A stretch of DNA of 64,000 nucleotides from Protopterus annectens. Lineage: Eukaryota > Chordata > Ceratodontiformes > Protopteridae. Position numbers and translations under genes: made by a program. This document shows positions 23,651-35,559 of this stretch, piece by piece. Each line of letters begins with the position of its first letter. The stretch's first letter is position 1. The stretch is from NCBI RefSeq assembly GCF_019279795.1, contig NC_056745.1, forward strand, positions 505,595,903-505,659,902, in the 5' to 3' direction. The notes under the pieces are model-generated. The model did not search any database, was not told where the DNA came from, and saw only the letters and a program-made list of their open reading frames with translations.

Positions 23651-24397
23651 GAGAATTTGAAACACTGCCACTAAATTTTGCACACTGTAGACGGATCCGA
23701 TGAAGTATTTTCAAATGCGCCTGCATTAACTGCAGGTTTGCCTTATATGCTAATCTAGATGGAAATGATTAAATCACTCGTGGTTTGTTAAATTCTAGCC
23801 AATCGGAACCCTCATCACTGGATTCTCTTTGACCTTCGAGTGCATAAGCATAATTCAAGACTGTTATAACCTGTAATCACACTGTGTCCATCCATCTGTT
23901 AGATAGATGAAATACAACCAGATTTATTTATACATATTTGTTTACCAGGGTAGTGCACTGATCAATACTGACCAATTTTTGGCTCAGCCTGGGTGAAATA
24001 GAAAACATTTCACAAACAAAAAATGCAGAAATGTAAGCAATAGCAAAACAGTTTAATTATATACAAAAAAGTGCATATAAACTCCAGTTAATAAGCACAG
24101 AGCAATGTAATATCAAGTACAGAGTAATGTACAATATATACATTACTTTCTAAACTGGGGCAATCTTCAGAGAAGATGAGGCTTGCTAGGTTAGGTGATA
24201 TGTCCTGTGTTGACTTGGATGAAGAAATGCTTTCAGATAAATTCAGAAGCTGGAATAACTGTTAATTTCCTCAATGTCGATGGGGAGAGGTTGTCAAACA
24301 GAAGGTGCCCAAGAGGAGGAAGTATATCCAGTGCTGGAGTTTGTTTCTAGGGGAAATGAGAGTTTGTGAGACTTGTCAGTAGTGTCTCAGGTTGGAT

Positions 24398-24525
24398 CTT
24401 CTTCTTCTTAGGTTCACAGGTAGGTACTAGGCTATTTTCCCAATTAGGGGTCGGCACAGCGGATCACCTGTCCACTCATGATTGGCAGTGGAGTGTTACA
24501 GTGTCGAGTTGCAGGTTTATTCATG
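24398..24525 (-). mobile_element. SINE 3' fragment
   Basis: Matches the 3' half of the complete SINE at 47470-47802: CTTCTTCTTCTT tail, GGTCGGCACAGCGGATCACC, TGTCCACTCATGA, TGGCAGTGGAGTGTTACAGT and GTCGAGTTGCAGG. CAGGTT occurs on both sides and may be the target duplication. It interrupts the 3' part of LINE-3. Confidence 0.7.
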
Positions 24526-24941
24526 AAGTCGAGCTGGAGTACTCTGTAGAGTTGGGATCCTAAAATACAGTTAGATCTTTGTTTTAGGGCAGCCATTTGG
24601 CTTTTGCTACAGTGATAGAGTGATGCTCACAGACAGGTGAGTTGGCAATGTATATGAAGATGCTGTTAAAGATGGTCTGGAGTGTGGCAATATTTTTCTT
24701 GGAGGCAGAAGCAAAAATTGGAAGCCCATATTCAAGTTGACAAAGGAGAATTCTTTTGCCAATTGCTGCTCTGGCTGGTTGGGATAGAAACAGGGATATC
24801 TTTTTGGCCTAGAAGAAGAGGGAAGTTTATTTTGGCTCTCACTTTTTGTGTGTGTAAATGGAAGTTTTGGGACTAAATCAAACCACGGTCCTAGGTATAT
24901 GAAGGTGGAGGCTGACATTATGGAATGACTGTGCAAGTCAA

Positions 24942-25960
24942 AAAATAAAAAAGCTCTAACAACCCAAAAGAAAGAAAGACAAGCTGGCCCACAATGCTGG
25001 AAGCTACAAACGGAATAATTTATTGCAGAACAAAAAATATTGGAAAAAGATAAGTGCTTTTATCTGGTAAAATATTCAGACTTCTTCAGATAAACATTTA
25101 AAACACTCGACAACTAAACTTCTAAAAATCACATGACCTGTAAAAGCAAATAACCTTAAAGCAACCGTGAATTAAATCAATAAATCAGATAATAACAAAA
25201 CTGATGTACTATTTTTGGTAAGCCTTCCTTTTCAATAAACATTTGATAGATACAATATCACAGAGTCCCAGAGGGGCTGAGGAATTCAAATACATTTCCA
25301 AGGACCTCCTCTGGGACACTTAATTTTCTCAAATTACAGTAAACAAAAAGTGATGCAAAGGAAATTCCTAAATATGCCTAAAAAGGGCACTTGTAGTCTT
25401 TTCCTTCCTTATTTCATAATAATGCTTGTATATGTGATCTCTAACCCTTTGTTCAGATTTGCCAGTATAAAAACTACTACATTGCGGACAAATAACAACA
25501 TAAGCAATACCCCTTTTGTAAGACAATTATATCTACTTGGATTTAAATTTCCTCATCTCTAAATAGTCAGGGAATTACACTCTAAAATAAAGGAACATTG
25601 CGAGCATGCACCACATCTTCTCATGCTAGCCTTAGCACTGTTGTTCTGGCTTAGATATCCCATGCTGTCATAAATATTCTTAAAACTTATTCCCTTTTTA
25701 AACACTATACCAGATGTTGCACCCAGATACTTACAGAAAGCTTGGTCATTTGAAATAATCTGCCAATTTTTCTTAATGTTATTACCAATCTCCGTACTAT
25801 CCCCAGAATATGTTGTAATAAAAGAATGATGGAAACTAGTCCTAAATTCCTCAGGACTCTCCCCCATATCTTGGGTGTACCTTTCATCTAACGGAATGTG
25901 TGTTGTATCAGCCTCACTACTAGCTGGTTCAAATTTAATATTCCACACATTTAGACTAGC
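24942..25960 (-). pseudogene. Penelope-like element C-terminal part (PLE-2), Neptune-like
   Basis: The minus frame 25948-25559 gives WQIISNDQAFCKYLG, KKGISFKNIYDSMG and a Cys cluster RRCGACSQCSFILE. Immediately downstream, after a frameshift, come VAYVVICPQCSSFYTGKS, RVRDHIYKHYYEIRKEK and ALFRHI: a GIY-YIG-type domain (YVV, FYTGKS, R, H). The CxxC motif before the GIY-YIG domain recalls the Neptune group of PLEs. This is recall of family traits, not a search result. The copy is 5'-truncated and its 3' end points left. Confidence 0.75.
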
Positions 25961-25964
25961 TACT

Positions 25965-28378
25965 TCACAGGCAAGGACTAAAAGGTGGACGTCTCTATTT
26001 ACATCAAAAATAAATACACTTCAAGGCTGGTCAAACAGTACAATGCACTTGAGCTGCTCCATGTTCAAATCACCATAGGTAAAATCCAATACCACTTCCT
26101 CGTAAGCTATAAGTCCTCCTCTATGTCCCAGGAAACCCATACCATGTATTTAAACTTATCAGAAACACTAGATTGCTGGATTTTGTAAACACAAACTTCC
26201 TGCACCAGAGAGTCAATACACCAACCAGGGATGCAACCATACTGGATCTGAGAGTGCTGCACACCCCCTAGTGTAATGCCTTCCTTGGCAAGGTCAGATC
26301 ATAAAATGGTCTCCTTTGAAGTAAAAATAAAGCCTGGACCCCAGCTCATCCGGGGAATAGGAACTATTCTAAGGCTAACCTCCTATCATCAAGTGAGAAC
26401 CTGGCAAAATTTCAAGCCCCTATAAACCCTGAGAACACTTCTGCCTACGCAGAACTGTTCACAGAAGCCATGTACAAGCATGTTAATAGCTGCACAAAGG
26501 CAGCTGTACCCACCAGGAAGTAGTACAGGCCTAACTCAAAAAAACAAGCCAGCCTGGTGGAATCGCAAAATCAATCAGATGTATAACAAGAGGAAGAAAA
26601 TCATGACAAAAATTAGGAGGTGCAACACCCAGAATGATAAGAACACTCTCAAACTAAACAAACAACTCAGAGGACAAACAGTCTACCAAAGCCAAATTTG
26701 AGGTACGTTTGGTCTTCCAGGCCAAGGACAACCACAGAGCATTCTTTAGCTACGTCCACAACCTCAAAGGCAATCCACAACTGTGTGCCGAGCTCATTGT
26801 AAAATGGAGCCACCTATACTGAGCCAGAAGATATAGCAAACCTCCTGGCGGATAAATTCAGCTCCAGCTTTGCTTCTCTCTCCCCCTCAACCTTCCCTCG
26901 GGAAATATCAAATATAACTCCCCCCTACTATCACTAGGAACAGGTCCTTAATGCTCTCTCTCGAAGACCAAAACCAAGAACACTGCATCAATGGGCCCAG
27001 ACAATATTGCAGGATGTACTCTAAATAACATGAAACATAACCTATCAGGGCCTCTGGAATTACTATTTAACTGTAGCCTCCAAATAGGCCTTGTGCCTCA
27101 TGAATGGAGAAAGGCAACAGTCATCCCTCTGCACATAGGTGGGCCATCTACAGACCCTGGAAACTACAGACCCATAACTCTTACTAGTCTTATATGTAAA
27201 GCCATGGAGATGATCAATAGAGATATAGTAAACCTCCAGACACTGGACAAAACCCAGTTTGGTTTCGTCAAGGGCAGATCGTGCCTACTCAACCTGGTGG
27301 ACTTTTTTGAGAAAATCACCAAAGCAATGGATGAGAGCAAAATCATTCACACTGCCTACCTTGACCTGGCCAAGGCATCTGACAATACCCAACTCAGGTA
27401 CTGTTGACAAACTCAACAGGGTAGGTAGCCAACTGGCTCAGACAGGACCCAGGAAATTAGAATTGGGGAGTCCACCTCTACAAAGAGGCCAGTCACAAGT
27501 GGAGTCCCTCAGGGATCAGTCATTGAACTGCTCCTTTTCAACACTTACTTCTCAGAATCCCTGGTAACTATCACATTGACAACACATCCCTTAGAGCTGA
27601 CCAGTAGTCAGGGACTTACAGACACACACACACACAGTAATCTAGCTTTTGATCATCATGTGTCTACAGTGGTGAAGAAATCATTCTGTGTTACACCACT
27701 TATAAACAAAGGTATAGCATCTAAGTCCAAGGAAGTCACTGTTCCATTGTATTCGGCATTCATCACACCTATCATTGAGTACAATGCACTCTTTGATATG
27801 TACCTAACTAGGCATATCCAACAACTGAAACGTTCACAGAGGTTCCTCACTAAAAGAATACAGGGTGTAAGTAATATGTCCTATGCAGACTGTATCATGG
27901 CCCTATCCCCATATTCAGTCTCCTACAAGCTTTTGACAGGAGATAAATGTGTGGCATACAGGGCACTGTCAGACCCCACTCTAATGGGCCTCCTGCATAT
28001 CCACAAAACAAACAATAGCAGAATTTCACATTCTAAAGACTTAAACCTTGCCTGTGATATAAACAGGACCTGCTGGGGAGATAGGCATGTGTCCCAGAGA
28101 CTACCCGGTCTATGGAACAGGCTCCCCATCCATGTGAAGCAGAGTTCCTCCCTAACCCAATTCAACTGCAACTTGGACAATTGGATGGGAAACCAGAAAT
28201 TCATCCCTGGCTTTACACCCATGTCTCTAATGCAAACAGGCAACCTGTAAATGGTTTATCTCCCAGGCTCATGCTTACACTTACCAAGGGTATCAGCACT
28301 AAGAGATATGAGATGCATGGCTAGGCTTAAAAAGGCCCTTGTGGTCGTTAGCCTAGTAAACACCTATGAACCTACACA
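25965..28378 (+). pseudogene. CR1-like LINE (CR1-D) between two PLE copies
   Basis: The endonuclease remnant starts with VSIYIKNKYTSRL near 25990 and continues with a KPAWWN linker near 26548. RT motifs are DNIAGCTLNNMKHNLSGPLELLF near 27002, GNYRPITLTSLICKAME near 27160, KTQFGFVKGRSCLLNLVDFFEKI near 27250 and AYLDLAKASD near 27355. The segment with the catalytic FADD appears deleted between about 27570 and 27640. The C-terminal block is long and fairly intact (27576-28250). The 3' UTR ends near 28378 (GGCTAGGCTTAAAAAGGCCC, TTAGCCTAGTAAACACCTATGAA). Confidence 0.85.
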
Positions 28379-28384
28379 AGTTTC

Positions 28385-29306
28385 ATTAAGCCTCTTCCTA
28401 AACTTCTTTTAAAGAATTAAATCAATGCTACAGGATACCCTCTACTCACAAACATACCTTGTAGGAGCTTACATTAATCAAGAAAGTCACTAAATTCTGT
28501 AACACCTGGTATAGTACATAAAATGAGAATAAGCTTTAAGAATATTTATGACAGCATGGGATATCCAAGTAAGACAACAGTGCTAAGCCTAGCATGAGAA
28601 AATGTGGTACATGCTCTCAATTTTCATTTATTTTAGAGGCCAATTCCCTGACTATTAGAGACAAGGAAATTTCAATCCAAGGTAGCTATAACGGTCTTAC
28701 AAGGGGTATTGTTAATGCTATTTGTCAACAATGTAGTAGTTTTTATACTGGTAAATCTGGGTAAAGGGTTAAAGATCATACATACGAGCATTATTATGAA
28801 ATAAGGAAGGAAAAGACTACAAATGCCCTTTTTAGGCATATTTGGGAATTTCCTCTGCATCAGTTTTTGTTTACTGTAGTTGAGAAAATTGATAAGCATC
28901 CCAGAGGAGGTCCTTGGAAATTGTCCATTGAAGAAAGGGAATTATGGTGGCAATTGTTTTTGAATGCCTCGGCCACTCCGGGACTCAAATGATACTGTAT
29001 CTATCAAATGTTTGTTGAAAAGCAAAGCTTATCAAAAACAGTATGTCAATTTTATTGCTGGTTTTTTATTTGTATTGTTTTAATTCACTGTTGCTTTAAG
29101 GTTATTTGCTTTTACAGGTGAGGGGTGAGGGGCATGTCATGTGATTTTAGAAGCCTATAACTTGAGTGTCTTAAATATTTTATTATCTTAAGAAGTCTGA
29201 ATATTTTACAAGATTAAAGCACTTATCTTTTTTGCAACATTTTGTGTTCTGCAAAAATTATTCCATTTGTAGCTTCCAATGTTGTGGGCCAGCTCGTTTT
29301 TCTTTT
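28385..29306 (+). pseudogene. Penelope-like element C-terminal part (PLE-3), inverted relative to PLE-2
   Basis: Plus-strand sequence from about 28490 is closely similar to the reverse complement of PLE-2. It reads ISFKNIYDSMGY, RKCGTCSQFSFIL (the last Cys of the cluster is now Phe), GLTRGIVNAICQQCSSFYTGKS, EHYYEIRKEKTTNALFRHIW and a C-terminal RGGPWKLSIEERELWWQLF. The last matches the GG-L-E-W region at the end of GIY-YIG PLE domains. The 3' UTR continues to 29306, where LINE-3 resumes. An in-frame stop follows FYTGKSG. Confidence 0.75.
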
Positions 29307-30040
29307 AGGTCAATTGAGTCAGGTGCTTGATGAATTTTCAGTTTCAAAAAGCAGAGTTTTGGTCTTGGTGGGGTTCAGAAGTATTTTATGGTGTACAAAC
29401 CATCAGCGGAGCTCATGCAGGTCTAACTAGAGTTGGCAGTGAATGTTAGTGTGAACGTGACCTAGTAGGTAAACTACCATGTTGTCAGCATACAGAATAA
29501 GTAGGAAATTAGGAAATTCAGAAGTCTGTTAATGAATTTGTAGAGGAGGAGGGACAAGAATGTCTCCTTGTGGTACTTCTTTGGTCATCAGTGCTGATTC
29601 TGATTGGGAAGATTCAATTTCAAATGTGAAGTGTCTGTTAATGAGAACGTTTTTAAATTAGCAGCATCTGGTCTGATACCGATTTCAATTAGTGTTTTTT
29701 TTTTTTTTGGAGAAAGCAAAGGTCAATGGGGTGAAATGCCTTTGTCAGGTCTATAAATAGGGCACCTGTAAGGAGGTCACTATCAGTTTAGCAGGATGTC
29801 TCAGTTAAGAATCACAATGCTGTCACTGCATCTCTTGCAGGCCAGAATTCATGTTGTTTAGAGGAGAGCAGGTGCTACTGCTGGATACAGAGGTCTAATA
29901 ACATCTGGAATCCAGCACTTTAATGACTGGGAAAAACACAAACAATATTTTAGCTGTCGGGTAGCACAGGTCAAAGGTTAATAGCTCGGGAACACCCACA
30001 AGGAGTACCTTCCCTGCAAAGGTCCTTCTCAGGGCTATCC

Positions 30041-31140
30041 TTGCTTTTTGTTGTTTGTCCTTTTCAAAGTGGTGGGACAGGTTGGATACACCGGACCCTA
30101 AACGCAGGTGTTGTGTCATACTCAATTCTAGTACTAGACCAAAATTCATTCTAGAGAAGGGGTATCGAGCAGTTACAGGCAAAACGGTATACCACAGCAG
30201 CAAAAGGTTATCATTTTTCTTGCATGGCCTTGTTTTATGTTATTTGGCCTAATGCATATTCAGATTAAAAGACAGCATTCACTATCCCCAAAACAGTATG
30301 AATTAGAATTTGGAAACAATTGTGACATCACATAAGGAGTGAACCAATGTAACAATACTTACTTACATAAACGTGACATAAAAAGTTGGAAAGGTTATTT
30401 ATTTACTTCCTAGTCAACCAAGTAAATTAACCCAAAGACCCTTTTTCAGTTGTAACCAGGCCAAAAGGCAGACGGCTGTACAACGCGCCAAGGGTAAGAC
30501 ATAAGGGACTTAAACATGTTTCTAAATCATAAAACTCAATCACATTATTAGCAAAAAACATTCTTGATGACAAAAAGGAGACTTAAGGTCACAACAGTAC
30601 TTCAAGCCCCCTCCCCCCCAAGGGTGAAGAGTCATCCAAATAGACCCTTTTCAGTCACAGCCTGTGGCTACATAGAACCAGTGGTATATAAAAGTTAGTA
30701 ATTTATGGGAGGGACTAAATACACTTTGGATCTAGCTACAAAAAGTACATCTAGGATTAGAAGAAGGAAACCACTGCAGGAGCAACTGCAATTCATTACA
30801 TACAATGAATACATGCAAGACAAAATAATGCTAAGTAACCACATAACAGCCATTTACATTGATATTTACACTCAATATGTGATATACAAAACTTTAAAAT
30901 TGTCCTAATAATTGTTAATCGTCTCAGTAATAACCGCTCAAAGTAGGATTAATACAGTTTTCTGTTTCTCGGGTAGGGTGTTTCAAAGCTTGCGGCACAG
31001 TACAGAACACATATGTTTGAATGCAGTGAATGGGTCAGGTGCCCTAGGAAGGAAAGGTGTACAACTGGCATGACAGCATAGTAGATGAAGTATGACAGGT
31101 TTGACTATTGATGGATGTATAAACCAGGGTGCCGATGAAC
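30041..31140. other. Unassigned sequence
   Basis: No coding domain recognised. The stretch 30380-30480 has a CTGAAAAAGGGTCTTTGG complement resembling the LINE 3' tail, but the match is too short to call. Confidence 0.35.

Positions 31141-31175
<35 letters not shown>
31141..31175. repeat. Poly(A) run
   Basis: More than 30 adenines without interruption. No adjacent retroelement 3' end was recognised, so it is listed as simple sequence. Confidence 0.9.
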
Positions 31176-31176
<1 letters not shown>

Positions 31177-31438
31177 CCTACTCAAGAACAAGGAGGAAGT
31201 GAGCTCTGGATAGGCATATACAATGGTGTTTATATGGAAGAAAAGGGCAATGAATTTACAGATTTTTGGAAGAAGAGTAGACCAAGAGTGGTGATCCTAC
31301 ATTTAGGCTGTAGTAAGATTATGTCTTTCTTACATCAGCGTGAGCTTCTTCTGATGTGAAGACTCTAGATAAGTGATGGCAAGAAGGAAAGCAAAAATAA
31401 TCATGCAAAATAAGGGTTACTGAGCGACATATAAAAAT

Positions 31439-31720
31439 GAGAAAACAAGGATGAGCGCTAGCATTAAAGTCACACTTCTGAATAAGAGAAAACAAGGATG
31501 AGCGCTAGCATTAGAGTCACACTTCTGAATAAGAGAAAACAAGGATGAGCGCTAGCATTAAAGTCACACTTCTGAATAAGAGAAAACAAGGATGAGCGCT
31601 AGCATTAAAGTCACACTTCTAAATAAGAGAAAACAAGGATGAGCGCTAGCATTAAAGTCACACTTCTGAATAAGAAAAAACAAGGATGAGCGCTGGCATT
31701 AAAGTCACACTTCTGAATAT
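31439..31720. repeat. 47-bp tandem repeat, six copies
   Basis: Six head-to-tail copies of a 47-base unit containing ACAAGGATGAGCGCTAGC and GTCACACTTCTGAATAA. Copies differ by one or two substitutions (for example GCTGGC for GCTAGC in the last). There is no spacer between units, so it is a minisatellite and not a CRISPR-like array. Confidence 0.95.
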
Positions 31721-32154
31721 ACCTGTCATTTTCTTAAGAAACTCGTAGCAATGGGTCTGAAATTAAGCATTCTTATTTTCAGTCTACAGGCTCTTCAAAA
31801 CAGCAACTACTACATAATTACCGATAGAGACTCTGTATAGGGTTAAATTAAATTAAATATTTAATATAATATGCATCATTAAAAGTCTCTAGTTTTATAA
31901 CAAAACTTAGCAGCAACACTAAATTTGAGGCAAAAAAATCAGTGTTAGTCCCAAATATAAGCAGTTGAGAGAGATGCTTTTCAAAATTTTAAGTTAAAAT
32001 TGAAGTATGCAGTATACAGTTAAGAACATACTGTCTACCCACAAAGTGGCATATTTTAGATGCCAAGAATGCTATAATCAGAGAGTAAAAATACATAGAC
32101 AAAAATAGCTGTAAATATAATTAATTGGCTGTGAAGGCAGAAAAATCTTAAAGA
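31721..32154. other. Unassigned A/T-rich sequence
   Basis: No recognisable feature. Confidence 0.35.
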
Positions 32155-33120
32155 ATACCTTTCCACTATCCAGACATCCTTCAACTCTGTTGAGACTTGG
32201 CTCAAACTCCACCAGCTCCTCCTCAATCCAAAAAAAAAAAAAAAAAACTAAACTGCTTCCCTTTCTCCCTAAATCTGTTAACCACATCAAACCTTCCTTT
32301 ACCATTACATCACTAAACAATGCTCCCACTAAAGTAGATGCCACCACAAAATTACTTGGAATCACTCGATGACCAACTATATCATCACGGTCTCTCCCTT
32401 AAATTCTTTGACTGGCTTGAACTACCTCACCTACTACTCCAATCTCAATTACAAATTATCCACTCTATTCTATATCAACCATCTTTCTGCCCAGCTCTAT
32501 CATCCCTCATCTCACATTACTCTCCTACTAGACATCTCAGAAGTGCAACCCAAGACTTGTGAAATGTCTACAAACCAAAAATAAAAACTGGCGGCAATGT
32601 ATATAGTTACCGCCCTACTACTGAATGGAACAAACTCCCCCTGGATATCAGTAATCAAACAAACCCCCAAAAAATGTAAAATAGCTACAAAAGATTACTT
32701 CAAGAAACACTGGACCTGCACCTGCTCACACCCTCCTTGACCAAAATCCTTCCTTTTACCTTCACTTCATCCACTGTGATCCCAACCTAACCTACTTTCC
32801 TGTACTACCAGTCTTACCCCTCTGATAACCTGTATGCCACTCAATATGGCTTACTGACGAAAGAACGGTTAACTGATTTGCGTATCTAAATTCTTGTAGC
32901 CTCTTTTCTTCATTTTCTCTAAATTTGAACTGCAACAGTTATTGTCAACCACATTTCCAAGATTACGCTCTTTAGTCAACACTGTTTGTTTTAATTAAAA
33001 TTTTGTTACAGTGTATGAATGTTACATGTCTGGAGCGTTTCTCCCCGGGCCTCCACTGAAAAAGGGCTTTGGCTCAGTCAAGACACTCCTGGTCAACAAA
33101 TGAAAAATAAAATAAAAATA
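32155..33120 (+). pseudogene. L2-like LINE (LINE-4), 5'-truncated
   Basis: Begins inside the RT C-terminal part (SFNSVETWLKLHQLLLNPKKTK near 32185-32255, with an A18 run in the lysine codons), then TKLLGITR near 32348. An internal deletion joins it to FDWLELPHLLLQSQLQIIHSILYQ near 32405-32480 and LISHYSPTRHLRSATQDL. The 3' end carries the conserved block GTTTCTCCCCGGGCCTCC, GGCTTTGGCTCAGTC, CCTGGTCAACAAATGA and an AAATAAAAT-rich tail. Confidence 0.8.
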
Positions 33121-33529
33121 ATGCCAAATTATATACTACAAAAAAGCCAAACCCACTTAATTACAAGGGATTCATATTTACAAGCAGCCAAATTAAATGT
33201 GCATCAGTCCATACAAAACAGATAAATCCATTTGATTGAAAGTTTTATATAATAGAACCTTCTTGCTTGTAGTAACAGTGAACAGCAATGAACAAAAGTC
33301 CATATTTTCCTAGTATTTACTACTTTCCCAAGTATCTGACTTCCACTAACTGTGCCAACACTCTCATTAAATATCTAGTGATCCTTATGACACACGTTGT
33401 ACTAGTAGAGAAAGGTATTGTCTGTAGTAACTTGAAGGAGGTCCCAAGGACCAAAAATGGGTTAAACACCCAAGTGCCTTGATCAGGGCAAACATCTCTT
33501 CAATATTTATGTACTTGCATCTGTCCTTG
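33121..33529. other. Unassigned sequence
   Basis: Short open frames only. Nothing recognised. Confidence 0.35.
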
Positions 33530-35520
33530 TTGTCGCACACTCCCTGCACATACATTCATCCTGAAACTACTCCCCAAGCAAATTCAGAAGCATTTGTGGT
33601 GACCGACTGCTTTTGAGCATGGAGGGAGAAGGAGAGACCTGGATTTAAGGATATCTGCGGTCTCCACCAAAATATTACTCTTCTGGCCAAACCCATGCAC
33701 TAATTTTGTAAAGATAAAGGGTGTTGATGCTGGCCAAAGAGATCTTAGATACCACTGTATCTTTCTCATGTGGAGTCTTGGCAGGGGGCATCAGGAGAAT
33801 CATATATACCATCAAACTCAAAATCCTAAGGTATTCCTTCACAGTGACTGAAGTCCGCATGGAAAACCTTAGAAATAGATACAAAGATATCTATTTTTTT
33901 CCTATGAAAGAAAAGCTCTTTGAACTGAGGTGTCTACCTGACATCCCAGAAACACAATCCTGTGTGGAGGAGACAAGAAATACTTTTGAATGTTCTCTTG
34001 GGCGTGAGATCTCTTACACAAGCTGCAATTCCAAGAAAGACATTCCTGACACTTTGAAAAAGACTATGCAAAGATAAGTCATTTAAATATGGGAAAACGT
34101 GGATACCCTGTAGCCTGCAATGAGCTATAACTAGGAGACGCTCACTTCGTCAACACTCTTGATGCAGTGGATAAGTCTGAAGTGTAAGGCAAAAAACTCA
34201 AGGTGATCCAGACACACAAAATCTTACGAAACATCTGAAGTCTGGATAAATATGGATGTGATAAGCATATTGTAAGTCTAGTGTTATCAGGAAACTTGAA
34301 AGAGTAAGAAGAGGTAACAGGTTGTGGAGTGACATTTCCAGTTTGGGTACTATCACAAAAAAGGCTTAGAAAAGAAAGAAAGAAAATGCTTTGATACCAG
34401 TTTTCTCTTTGGCACTAGTAACGTCCTTGAATAGAAACCCTTCCCCAGCTGGGAAGGAGGAACTGGTTCTATCACTCTTTGGGGCAGCATGTGATGAAGA
34501 CAAGTGGAGGATGAGGAATGATCCCCATTTGTCTGGAACAACCTGATGTCAAAAGAGAAAAATGGAGACTCGCTCTCTCGAAGAAAAAGGGGCCAGGGTG
34601 AGAGGGAGTCACAAGGTCTCTTGAGTAGTCATTCAGACTTGTTGGATTGTCCTTTTTGGAAGGTTCAAGACTTCTTTTTGGTATTCCCTTGCCACTTCTG
34701 AATATAGTTGAGAATGCCGCCCCCCCCCCCTTTTTTTTTTTACCAAAAGTGGATGAGAAGATTAAAAAAAAATCCAAAACTTTGTTGGACAATTTGGAAA
34801 AGGACGGCTGAAAAAAAATCTCAAAGTGTTTCCCCTGGATCACACGTTTTGATAACCTCTGCAGCAGAGGGACCAAACACTAACTTACTATCCAAGGCAG
34901 AATTTAAAATCTCATTTTTATCATCTGGGTTTCTGAGAATGCAGCCATGCAAACCTCATCAAAACAGTACCACTGGTTATAGCTATGGAAGAAGTATTGA
35001 CCTGTGCAATACAAGAAGTTATTTAAAGCAGATTTTTTCCTCACAAGACGAAACTGCATTTAAAGCATTCCTCATGCTTTCACAATTTGATCAGAATAAA
35101 ACCTTTAACATAGGAGACTGACAATTCAAAATTCTGAAAAATCAAAGCTGCAGCAGGATACACCCTTTTCCCATAGTTGTCAATGATTTCCCATCATTAT
35201 CAGGAAGAGAAAGATTGAAAATAATCAAGTGATTAGCAGCAGTGGAATCTACTGAAGCAATAGCCATTGGGTCAGGTTTGGAAAAAGTGTATAAAAATTT
35301 AAAAGCCTTTTTAGGGGCAGCTGGCTGTCCGAAAAACTGCAATCAGGAGCATGTAAGCAGGCAGAAAAGGAGGAATGATGGAGGTTCTGGAAAATCCCTC
35401 TGTGACAACTCAGTATTTTCTTAGAGACTAAAAAACCTGAGTTCTTCCACTGAAAACACTGACACAACTCAAGCAATAGTAATAGCAACCATAAATGAAT
35501 TTAATACAACTTTCCTGAAT
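33530..35520 (-). pseudogene. DIRS-D: old DIRS fragment with gag, RT and the start of RNase H
   Basis: The minus strand, read across many frameshifts, shows gag remnants (KPDPMAIASVDSTAANH near 35240-35290; ALDSKLVFGPSAAEVIK near 34850-34900), the RT fingers (EPVPPSQLGKGFYSRTLLVPK near 34420-34480), LEMSLHNLLPLLT and FLITLDLQYAYH near 34270-34340, MRKIQWYLRSLW near 33735-33770 and the first RNase H box as TNASEFAWG near 33575-33600. The order matches DIRS-A and DIRS-C. No terminal repeats were found, and the recombinase is missing. It is the most decayed DIRS copy here. Confidence 0.75.
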
Positions 35521-35559
35521 ATCCTAAAACAGCCTTGCACCTCCTAGAAGGAAGAAACC

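Larger units (their letters stand above)
23915..30040 (-). mobile_element. L2-like LINE (LINE-3) split by a PLE/CR1 block and a SINE
   Basis: On the minus strand the RT reads from about 30000 to 29314: a FPVIKVLDS stretch, TGALFIDLTKAFHPIDL near 29755, VPQGDILVPP near 29570, YADNMVVYLLGHVHT near 29470 (catalytic D changed to N) and HHKILLNPTKTKTLLFETENS near 29340-29390. The frame resumes on the far side of the insertion at 24934 with SASTFIYLGPWFD and continues to the 3' UTR, which ends near 23915 with a tail like those of LINE-4 and LINE-6 (CCTGGTAAACAAAT then TAAATAAA). The 4.4 kb block between is flanked by AAGTCAA and AGGTCAA. Confidence 0.75.

Noticed and set aside
30380..30480. A further LINE 3' tail on the minus strand
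   Set aside because: Only about 20 bases resemble the tail; the CCCCGGG core is missing.
31129..31359. Lysine-rich open frame
   Set aside because: Created by the poly(A) run at 31141-31175; no domain follows.
31439..31720. CRISPR-like repeats
   Set aside because: The units abut with no unique spacers and the genome is eukaryotic; it is a minisatellite.
33288..33482. Short frame 5' of DIRS-D as a host exon
   Set aside because: No splice context, domain or codon signature; surrounded by repeats.
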